Positions 31,607-38,356 of a stretch of DNA of 44,572 nucleotides are shown one piece after another (position 1 is the first letter of the stretch; each line of letters begins with the position of its first letter). The notes under the pieces are model-generated. The model searched no databases. It was not told the DNA's origin and worked only from the letters and a program-made list of their open reading frames with translations. The position numbers and the translations under genes were made by a program. This DNA comes from RZYY01 sp036794825 (GTDB lineage Bacteria > Bacteroidota > Bacteroidia > Bacteroidales > 4484-276). The stretch lies in NCBI GenBank assembly GCA_036794825.1, contig DAIRGA010000036.1, forward strand, positions 1 through 44,572. The letters run 5' to 3'.

Positions 31607-33112
31607 ATGAATTCATTCGATTGGTTTGCAAAATGGGCTATTTACAATCCTTTTCGCATTGCTTTTAAGGAATTTGAAACCGACCGTGAATACAGCTATT
31701 CCCAATTCGACAGGATGGGAAACTATTTTGCAGCGTTGATTCATCACCAGCATGGATTTGTCAAAGGCGACCGCCTGGCGGTGATTTCTGACAACAATAT
31801 GGAGTACATTGTGTTGTTCGCCACCGCGCAGAAATTGGGAATCACCCTTGTTCCCCTAAACTATCGCCTTACTCCCGCCGAACTCGATTTCATCATTTCT
31901 GATGCCGATGTGAAGGGTATCGTTTTTGAGGATAAGTATTATGAGAAAATCAGAAACCTAGACTCGTTCAAAGTTATCCCTTTCAAAATGAGTGTTGAAG
32001 AACTAAAGCATATCAACGACGAAAACCTGAAGAAGAAACCGGCTCCAATGCATGTTGCAGTGGAATTGCATGGTGATGACCCGATATTTATTCTCTATAC
32101 TTCCGGTACGACTGCATTTCCGAAGGGGGCGCTCTATACCCATAAAATGCTCTTTTGGAACAGCATCAACACCGAACTCAGGCTCGACATTACTTCCAAC
32201 GACGTTTCGATCAATTGTGCTCCGCCATTTCACACCGGAGGCTGGAATGTGCTGCTCACTCCGTTTATCCATCATGGCGCTTACACACTGATTATGAGAG
32301 GATTTGATGCTGAGCTTATCCTCGAAATGCTGGAACTGGAAAGAGCAACCATCTGGTGGGCAGTGCCAACCATGCTGAAGATGATGGCAGACTCCCCGGC
32401 TTTTGCAAAGGCAAGACTCAGCCGGCTTCGCTATCTTGTGGTTGGCGGCGAATCTTTACCCATCCCGGTCATTGAGATGTGGCACCGCAAAGGCGTCCTG
32501 ATCCGCCAGGGATATGGACTTACGGAGGTTGGCCCTAATGTAACATCACTCGATCAGAAAGATGCAACCAGGAAAAAGGGTTCTATCGGGACCATGAATT
32601 TCTATTACGAAGCTAAACTGGTTAATGACAAGGGATTAGAAGTACCGGCCGGAGAAGCCGGCGAGCTACTGCTGAAGGCGCCGACGGTAACACCGGGATA
32701 TTGGAAAAATGCGAAAGCAACCGCCGAAACCATCGAAGATGGATGGTTTCATACCGGCGATCTCATGAAAAAAGACCTTGAAGGTTACTACTATGTGCTC
32801 GATCGTATCAAAAATATGTACATCTCCGGGGGAGAAAATGTTTACCCCGCTGAAGTGGAACATATGATCAGGCAACACCCCGATGTGTCCGAAGTGGCCA
32901 TCATCGGCGTACCCGACGAGCGCTGGGGCGAAGCCGGAAAAGCCTTTGTGGTAGTGAAACGCGGTGAAAAACTCTCCAGGGAGCTTTTGGCTGCTTATTG
33001 CCTCGAAAGAATTGCAAAATACAAGATTCCTAAGCACTTCGAGTTTGTGGACAATCTACCCAAAAATGACGCAGGCAAAGTAGATCGCAAGAGACTCAGA
33101 GAAATCCATTAA
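31607..33112 (+). CDS. AMP-forming acyl-CoA synthetase
   Basis: The 501-residue enzyme is an adenylate-forming ligase that joins a carboxylic acid to CoA with ATP. It has the P-loop YTSGTTAFPKG (about 164-174; the usual glycine after TSGTT is an alanine), the adenine-binding motif RQGYGLTEVGP, the hinge GWFHTGDLM with YYYVLDRIKNMYISGGENVYP, and catalytic Lys491 in NDAGKVDRKR near the C-terminus. The general appearance is that of fatty-acyl or medium-chain acyl ligases; exact chain length cannot be read from sequence. It follows the symporter by ten bases. The -7 box of the next gene overlaps its stop codon. Confidence 0.93.
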   Translation: MNSFDWFAKWAIYNPFRIAFKEFETDREYSYSQFDRMGNYFAALIHHQHGFVKGDRLAVISDNNMEYIVLFATAQKLGITLVPLNYRLTPAELDFIISDADVKGIVFEDKYYEKIRNLDSFKVIPFKMSVEELKHINDENLKKKPAPMHVAVELHGDDPIFILYTSGTTAFPKGALYTHKMLFWNSINTELRLDITSNDVSINCAPPFHTGGWNVLLTPFIHHGAYTLIMRGFDAELILEMLELERATIWWAVPTMLKMMADSPAFAKARLSRLRYLVVGGESLPIPVIEMWHRKGVLIRQGYGLTEVGPNVTSLDQKDATRKKGSIGTMNFYYEAKLVNDKGLEVPAGEAGELLLKAPTVTPGYWKNAKATAETIEDGWFHTGDLMKKDLEGYYYVLDRIKNMYISGGENVYPAEVEHMIRQHPDVSEVAIIGVPDERWGEAGKAFVVVKRGEKLSRELLAAYCLERIAKYKIPKHFEFVDNLPKNDAGKVDRKRLREIH

Positions 33113-33117
33113 ATTTG
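33110..33117 (+). promoter_or_regulatory. Candidate -7 box before the lipocalin-like lipoprotein
   Basis: TAAATTTG matches TAnnTTTG and overlaps the stop codon of the acyl-CoA synthetase. The lipoprotein ATG lies 55 bases further on. No -33 box is seen. It may be an internal promoter that separates the locus into two transcription units. Confidence 0.45.
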
Positions 33118-33172
33118 CGCCAATAATCAAATTCTATCAACTCATTTTATCAAAACATTAAACCATTTAACA

Positions 33173-34012
33173 ATGAAAAGTTTAAAAATGCTCATGCTGC
33201 TTCTTGCAGCCGCCTTGCTTTCTTTCACAGCCTGCGATAAGGATGAAGAAGAGAAAGGTACACCTATCGAAATTACCGGAATGGAAATTTCGGCCGATAA
33301 TGCAATCCTCGAAGTAACTTTCAACCAGGCACTCTACCGTTTGGCTGACAAGACCGGGAACCTCGGCGCCAATAGTTTTCAATTGACTTTCATCGCCACT
33401 TCGGCTGTAACTGCAGGTTACATGGTGGAGCACACTGCCGGAAGTAATAAGGTGAAATTTATGCTAAACTACGAAACAAGACTGAAAGGCACCGAAACCC
33501 TCAAGGTTACTGCCCTTGCCAACACCATTTTCGGCGCTGAAGGCAACGCCCTGAAAGCTGATATCAGCTCGGAAATTGCAGTTAAAGAAATGGGTATCAT
33601 TGGCAACTGGAAGGCCTACGATATTTCAGCGATCCTCATCGGATTGGGTTTCGATGATTCGCTCTATGCTGACTTTAAAGCCGATCAAAGCTATATTGTA
33701 AGGGCATTTGCAAGTGGATTCCCCATTGTATTGGAGGGGGTTTATACACAAAACAAAACTACCTACGACAACCGTTGGGAAATCACTGTAAACCAAACCA
33801 AACAAAACGGCCAGGTGACCGACCTGACCAGCCAGGGAATTTTTGAAGTGATGTTCGAAGGTACCGACGCGCTGATGTGGTACGAAGTTGCACAAACGGA
33901 TCCTGCAGTTGCAGGGGTTACTCCCCCAAATGCAGCACAGGGATTTGGAAGCACCAGTGGCGGCGCATTTGGTATGGCCAATGTGCAGAAATACAACTGG
34001 ATCGGACAATAA
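33173..34012 (+). CDS. Lipoprotein with Ig-like and lipocalin-like regions
   Basis: This 279-residue protein has a lipoprotein signal peptide: MKSLKMLMLLLAAALLSFTAC, with the lipobox FTAC and Cys21, then an acidic DKDEEE linker typical of surface-exposed Bacteroidota lipoproteins. Residues about 30-135 look like an Ig-like (SbsA-type) domain (EITGMEISADNAILEVTFNQ). From about 145 the pattern GIIGNWKAYD, ADFKADQSYIVRAF and EGVYTQNKTTYDNRWEITV resembles the strand order of a lipocalin/fatty-acid-binding barrel. The lipocalin assignment is a fold guess. A terminator follows at 34031. Together with the flanking genes it may bind or hand over a hydrophobic ligand. Confidence 0.75.
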   Translation: MKSLKMLMLLLAAALLSFTACDKDEEEKGTPIEITGMEISADNAILEVTFNQALYRLADKTGNLGANSFQLTFIATSAVTAGYMVEHTAGSNKVKFMLNYETRLKGTETLKVTALANTIFGAEGNALKADISSEIAVKEMGIIGNWKAYDISAILIGLGFDDSLYADFKADQSYIVRAFASGFPIVLEGVYTQNKTTYDNRWEITVNQTKQNGQVTDLTSQGIFEVMFEGTDALMWYEVAQTDPAVAGVTPPNAAQGFGSTSGGAFGMANVQKYNWIGQ

Positions 34013-34030
34013 AATCCATTCTGCCATATT

Positions 34031-34068
34031 GAAACCTGGTAGCCTGAAACTGCCAGGTTTCTTCATTT
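34031..34068 (+). terminator. Terminator after the lipoprotein gene
   Basis: GAAACCTGG (34031-34039) pairs perfectly with CCAGGTTTC (34053-34061), followed by TTCATTT. The tail is a little poor in T, so termination may be partial, which would allow some read-through into the outer-membrane protein gene. Confidence 0.6.
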
Positions 34069-34100
34069 AAAACAAATACATTATGATTCAATCAAGTTGA

Positions 34101-35711
34101 ATGAAGATGAAAAATCTCTACTTTTTATCTCTTTTATTCCTGGCAACTTTATTGGCTGAGCTAAAAGCTCAGGACCTGAACTCATCCATTACAAGCAATT
34201 ACGAGAGCTATTTCGAGCGCCAGGTTCCACGCAAATCGGAAAAGGAGTTCCAGTTCATTGCATATTTCATCAACCAGGCGGTGATTTCCGATTTTTATCC
34301 TGAAAATGTTTTTATGAGAGGTCAGGTTATCGGACGGCTTTTTGGTGACAATACCACCCGAACCACCGACACTTTGACTTCGATGTACGTCGAACAGCGC
34401 ATCATCCCGTTCTTCTTATATCAGCCAAAGCTCTTCAATGGAAAAGCTACCCTCAGGGCTTCGTTCGAGATAGACTGGACATGGGGAGACGTGGCTTACA
34501 GCACCGGCGGAAACCTCGGTGGAGCAATCTCAGGTGACCAGGTAAATATCCAGACCCAAAACCTCGTGGTGGAATATCAACCTGCACCGGGCTGGACGGT
34601 CAACCTGGGTTTGCAGCGATTATTTGATACTCCCTACGACACTTACAGAACCTTCTTCGAAAAGATGTCGAATACCGGCTACCGCCTGATGTACTGGGGA
34701 ACGGATGCCGTCGGCATCAAGGTGAACCACTCAAAAGACTTTTCAAGATGGGTATTTGCTTATTTTCAGTTGTATGAAAACAAGGTGGAGGCCAACGATG
34801 ACGTGACTTTGCAGTATGTTACCTATGAAAACGACATCACTCCGCTTTGGCGTGCCGGCGCTTCGGTGTATTACCTCCGCGACCGGAGCAATGCCGATGG
34901 CGGCGTCTCAATCTACGGCCAGGGACCCACAAGCCGGCTGACCGAGTACAATGGTACTTTCAGGTTTCGATTTTCCGAAAAAACAAGAAACGACATCGTA
35001 TGGCTGGGAGGATTTTTCAGCCGCAATGCTGATTTTATGATGGATCGTTTCCGCATGTCCGGTTTCGCCAATTACAACCTCGGCAAGGTTGACCTTCAGG
35101 ATGGTGATGGGTGGAAAAAAGGTGCTGATATCGGCGGCTTGGGAGCTAATTTGAAAATGGGTTATCGTTACGGCCAGACCACCGACGATGTGATTGATAC
35201 CGATCTGCTCTTCTCCACCGGCGATGGCAATGCTTTGAAAAACGACAGGTACTCCGGCGTTATCACCGGAAATACCTGGGGTGCGCCGGCCGGAATCTAC
35301 ATCAGCAGCGGCTCCTACATCCTCTTCCCCCACGGAAATGTCGTAAACCGCTACACGCCGCTGGTTGCCGACCTTTCCAATATGGGTTACGGCCTCACGG
35401 GCGCAGTAGTAAACGCCAGCCGGGGGTTTATACCCAACCGGTTGATCGGAAAAGTCGGAACTGCCTATGGTATGAGCAATGTTAGGCCCGAAGGTGGCGG
35501 TTCCAATATTGCCCTCGAAGCAAATGCCGCCATCAAATACAACCTCGGCGTTTATATGAGCGTCGAAATGCATGGCGCCTACGCCTGGCTCGGCGATTTC
35601 TACGACAGCAACAGCAATACGCACAGCTTTTATGTCAATGGCTCTCAATCCGGTGGCCGTCCCCTCGATCCCTGGACGGCATTCCTGGTTTTTAAATGGC
35701 TGATGTTTTAA
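34101..35711 (+). CDS. Outer-membrane beta-barrel protein (porin-like)
   Basis: This 536-residue protein has a signal peptide (ending ATLLAELKAQ). Its sequence alternates hydrophobic and polar residues with many aromatic girdle residues and Gly/Asn/Asp-rich turns (NYESYFERQV, RASFEIDWTWGDVAY, FAYFQLYENKVEA, YMSVEMHGAYAWLGDF). The C-terminal strand ends AFLVFKWLMF, with the terminal phenylalanine expected for insertion by the BAM machinery. There is no TonB box, plug or T9SS signal, so it is more like a porin or alkane/fatty-acid-type channel than a TonB receptor. I cannot place it in a named family. Eighteen bases after its stop comes a secreted hydrolase gene, so the two are probably co-transcribed. 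Confidence 0.82.
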   Translation: MKMKNLYFLSLLFLATLLAELKAQDLNSSITSNYESYFERQVPRKSEKEFQFIAYFINQAVISDFYPENVFMRGQVIGRLFGDNTTRTTDTLTSMYVEQRIIPFFLYQPKLFNGKATLRASFEIDWTWGDVAYSTGGNLGGAISGDQVNIQTQNLVVEYQPAPGWTVNLGLQRLFDTPYDTYRTFFEKMSNTGYRLMYWGTDAVGIKVNHSKDFSRWVFAYFQLYENKVEANDDVTLQYVTYENDITPLWRAGASVYYLRDRSNADGGVSIYGQGPTSRLTEYNGTFRFRFSEKTRNDIVWLGGFFSRNADFMMDRFRMSGFANYNLGKVDLQDGDGWKKGADIGGLGANLKMGYRYGQTTDDVIDTDLLFSTGDGNALKNDRYSGVITGNTWGAPAGIYISSGSYILFPHGNVVNRYTPLVADLSNMGYGLTGAVVNASRGFIPNRLIGKVGTAYGMSNVRPEGGGSNIALEANAAIKYNLGVYMSVEMHGAYAWLGDFYDSNSNTHSFYVNGSQSGGRPLDPWTAFLVFKWLMF

Positions 35712-35729
35712 CCTTATCAATCTAAGACA

Positions 35730-36731
35730 ATGAATATCAATAGTATAAATATCAGAATCACCAAAGCGCTCACTGCTACGCTTTTGGCATTATTATTTAG
35801 CATAATTCCTACCATGAGCCGTGCACAACTTGATATGAATCCTTACAAGACTATCCTCAGGTTAAATTCTTTCGACGAGCTGAAGTATCCCTATGAGGTT
35901 AAATATGCCGACCTGCCGGGCGATATCAGACTGGCTTATGTGGATGAAGGCAAGGGCGATCAGACCATTATTTTCATCCACGGACTGGGCAGTTACCTCA
36001 AGTCCTGGCAAAAAAACATCGAAGGGCTGAAGGAGCATTACCGATGCATTGCTGTTGACCTTCCGGGATATGGCAAATCCAGCAAAGCCCCGCACAGCGG
36101 GATGATGTCCTTTTATGCAGGTGTAATCAGAGACCTGGTTGATGAACTCAACCTGAAAAATGTGGTTATTGCCGGCCATTCCATGGGTGGGCAGATTGCG
36201 ATGATGTTTGCCGTAAATTATCCCGATAAAGTGCAAAAGCTGATTCTAGCTGCTCCGGCTGGATTTGAGGAGTTTAACAAAGGTCAGAAACAGTGGTTCA
36301 GAGACGTGATGACGGTGGAAGGCGTTTACAAAACCACTGTGGAGCAGATCCAGACCAATCTGGCCTATAATTTCTACAACGTTCCGGCGGATGCAGAATT
36401 TATGATCACCGACCGCATCGCCATGCGTTCGGCGGAGGATTTTGAAGCCTATTGCTATGCAGTGGTCAGATCGGTGAACGGTATGGTGGATGAACCTGTG
36501 ATAGACATTTTGAAAGAGATCCAACAACCGGCGCTGATCCTTTTTGGTGAGTTCGACAACCTGATCCCGAACCGATTTCTCAACCCAGGAAAGACTTTTG
36601 ATGTCGCACAGAAAGGAGCCAATCTTCTACCCATCAGCAATCTGGTGATGATTCCGGACTGCGGCCATTTTCTGCAATTCGAGAAATATAAAGTTTTTAA
36701 TGAAGAGGTTATACTGTTTTTGAGTAAGTAG
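35730..36731 (+). CDS. Secreted alpha/beta hydrolase (esterase/lipase-like)
   Basis: This 333-residue protein has a signal peptide (hydrophobic stretch ATLLALLFSIIPTMSRAQ). It has the alpha/beta-hydrolase catalytic triad in order: nucleophile Ser151 in GHSMGG, Asp276 in GEFDNLIP and His313 in DCGHFLQFE. The oxyanion-hole motif HGLG (84-87) is present, and YRCIAVDLPGYGKS precedes the nucleophile as in ester and epoxide hydrolases. A carboxylic ester is the most likely substrate, acting in the periplasm. It immediately follows the outer-membrane protein gene, and the acyl-CoA ligase and symporter lie upstream. It converges with the nuclease-fold gene, with a 50-base gap and no obvious terminator. 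Confidence 0.92.
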   Translation: MNINSINIRITKALTATLLALLFSIIPTMSRAQLDMNPYKTILRLNSFDELKYPYEVKYADLPGDIRLAYVDEGKGDQTIIFIHGLGSYLKSWQKNIEGLKEHYRCIAVDLPGYGKSSKAPHSGMMSFYAGVIRDLVDELNLKNVVIAGHSMGGQIAMMFAVNYPDKVQKLILAAPAGFEEFNKGQKQWFRDVMTVEGVYKTTVEQIQTNLAYNFYNVPADAEFMITDRIAMRSAEDFEAYCYAVVRSVNGMVDEPVIDILKEIQQPALILFGEFDNLIPNRFLNPGKTFDVAQKGANLLPISNLVMIPDCGHFLQFEKYKVFNEEVILFLSK

Positions 36732-36781
36732 AGTGTTGAGGGCAATACCAAAACGAAATTATTTTGAAGCATTAAGATTTT

Positions 36782-38221
36782 TTAAAATAAGGTTCCCGGA
36801 ATAAGCGTAAAACTCCGGTAGCTCTTCACCCAGTAAGCCTCCCCTGGTTTTATACTTTGGAGCGTATGGATTCCCATGGAGGGCCAGTAGATGTGGGTGC
36901 TGAGAGCATTTTTCACCACCTCGATGCTGGAGAGATGAGCGCCGAAAAAACGCTCCACACTCTGCGACGACGTTAAAGGCGCCGGCAGCAGGTTCCATCC
37001 TGCCGAAATTTCCAGCGCCGGCGATGCAGGCAAAGTGCCAATTATAATATAAGGTGTGGCTTCGTTCACCTTTATCGCATAGCCGCTCTGGCTGTCCCAG
37101 TTTTCGATCTGGTAAAGACCGCCGCCCGGAAAGTAGATCCCCTCCTCGTTTTGCAGAGCAACAAACCGGTCGCCAAGCTGTTCCACCATCTGTCCGATGG
37201 CGGCAGGATGCGGCGCCAGGTGGCTCGAAATGCCGTTCCAGCCCTCCTCCAGCGCATAGGTCTGGGTGGCAGCAGCAGGCTGAAAGGTAAATTTTGCGAT
37301 CACCGGCAAATGATCGGAGGCATAGTGCAGCGCATTGGCCAGCGCTTGCGACACACGCGCATTGGGCGGCCGGTTGATGCTGTCGTTGTAGTGGTTACCG
37401 TCGTTGCCCACCGCCCAGGTGGAACCCGCTACATAATCCATCCCTCCCGGGTTGCTGATGGCCGAAGAGAAAAGTATCAGATCAAAACGATCGTCCAGCC
37501 CGCCCGAAGCGCCGCCCCCAAACGACCTCGCCCTGGGGCTTTGAGTGTGGTGCTGCGCATACGCCGGATTGTTCCATGTCCCTGTCATCACTATCGGATC
37601 AATAAAATGCCCCTCATTTACCCCGTTATCGGCTACTAAAGCCTGGTAAGCCGGCTCTGACGATTTGTAAATATTAAAATCCCCGCAAACAATAAAATTG
37701 CTGCCGACAGGAAGAATGTTGGTACTTGCCCTGAGCAGATTGACTTCTTCAAGTCGCAGGTTTTCATTTGCTGACCCCGTGCTTGCTTTCAGATGAACGG
37801 AGTAAATTCGCAATGTATCTGCATTGGGTTGGAAAACCAGTTTGAATTCAGAGATATTTCTCAAATCTGTTGCAATAGGTGTGTTGCTAATAAATTCAAA
37901 CCGGTCGTATTTGTAAAATAGTGCATTGTCGCTATCTGGCCCATCAATAAAATCCCCTTTGGCATAGCTGGCATTCAGTGCCTGCTGATGAAAAAGGTTT
38001 ATTGCCGGTTGCGAAAATATCTCCTGAACCACCAGAATATCAGGTTGTAAACTGTCGAGGATAGTTTTGAAATAGGGTAACCTATCGGTGCTGTTTTCGC
38101 TGAATTTCAAGAGGTTATAAGTCATAATAGTTACCTCCTGCTGCGGACGGGCAACAGTGGCAAGTAACAGGAAAAGCAATCCGATTAGGATTCTCCCCCG
38201 AAAAAGAATTTTAAAATACAC
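36782..38221 (-). CDS. Secreted endonuclease/exonuclease/phosphatase-family protein
   Basis: The protein has about 479 residues, an N-terminal export signal and a DNase-I-like (EEP) metallo-hydrolase domain. The motifs appear in order: MTYNLL, VVQEIFSQP, YSVHLKAS, VCGDFNIY, DRFDLILFS and SDHLPV with the catalytic His. Family members cleave phosphodiesters in nucleic acids or lipids. A C-terminal extension of about 150 residues (GWNGISSHLAPHP, WDSQSGYAIKV, GWNLLPAPLTSS, YWPSMGIHTLQSIKPGEAYW) looks like repeated small beta units and has no T9SS signature. The longest frame starts with a TTG at 38245 inside a TATCTTTG promoter box. No ATG precedes the catalytic domain, so the GTG at 38221 is the likely start. 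Confidence 0.85.
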   Translation of the reverse strand: MYFKILFRGRILIGLLFLLLATVARPQQEVTIMTYNLLKFSENSTDRLPYFKTILDSLQPDILVVQEIFSQPAINLFHQQALNASYAKGDFIDGPDSDNALFYKYDRFEFISNTPIATDLRNISEFKLVFQPNADTLRIYSVHLKASTGSANENLRLEEVNLLRASTNILPVGSNFIVCGDFNIYKSSEPAYQALVADNGVNEGHFIDPIVMTGTWNNPAYAQHHTQSPRARSFGGGASGGLDDRFDLILFSSAISNPGGMDYVAGSTWAVGNDGNHYNDSINRPPNARVSQALANALHYASDHLPVIAKFTFQPAAATQTYALEEGWNGISSHLAPHPAAIGQMVEQLGDRFVALQNEEGIYFPGGGLYQIENWDSQSGYAIKVNEATPYIIIGTLPASPALEISAGWNLLPAPLTSSQSVERFFGAHLSSIEVVKNALSTHIYWPSMGIHTLQSIKPGEAYWVKSYRSFTLIPGTLF

Positions 38222-38242
38222 TCTCTTAATTTTTTTCAGGGG

Positions 38243-38250
38243 CAAAGATA
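38243..38250 (-). promoter_or_regulatory. -7 promoter box of the EEP-family gene
   Basis: The minus strand reads TATCTTTG, a full TAnnTTTG match, overlapping the TTG that opens the reading frame. The -33 side is weak. It sets the downstream GTG at 38221 as start. Confidence 0.55.
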
Positions 38251-38305
38251 CTGCAAATGCCGAAAAGAGTGTGATTCAGTTCAATTAAAGGTACATGTAA
38301 AATTA

Positions 38306-38337
38306 AAAAGGCTGCCCCGTAGTGGAAGCAGCCTTTT
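38306..38337 (-). terminator. Terminator of the tandem-CARDB gene
   Basis: AAAAGGCTGC (38306-38315) pairs perfectly with GCAGCCTTTT (38328-38337), a 10-bp stem with A and T flanks on both sides. It lies 20 bases after the stop of the minus-strand CARDB gene. Confidence 0.8.
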
Positions 38338-38356
38338 ATCCGGTTTGCAAAAAGCT

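Noticed and set aside
34908..35720. Minus-strand 270-codon open frame
   Set aside because: It is antisense to the outer-membrane barrel gene, which has a signal peptide and a proper terminal strand. The antisense frame is a by-product of its codon usage.
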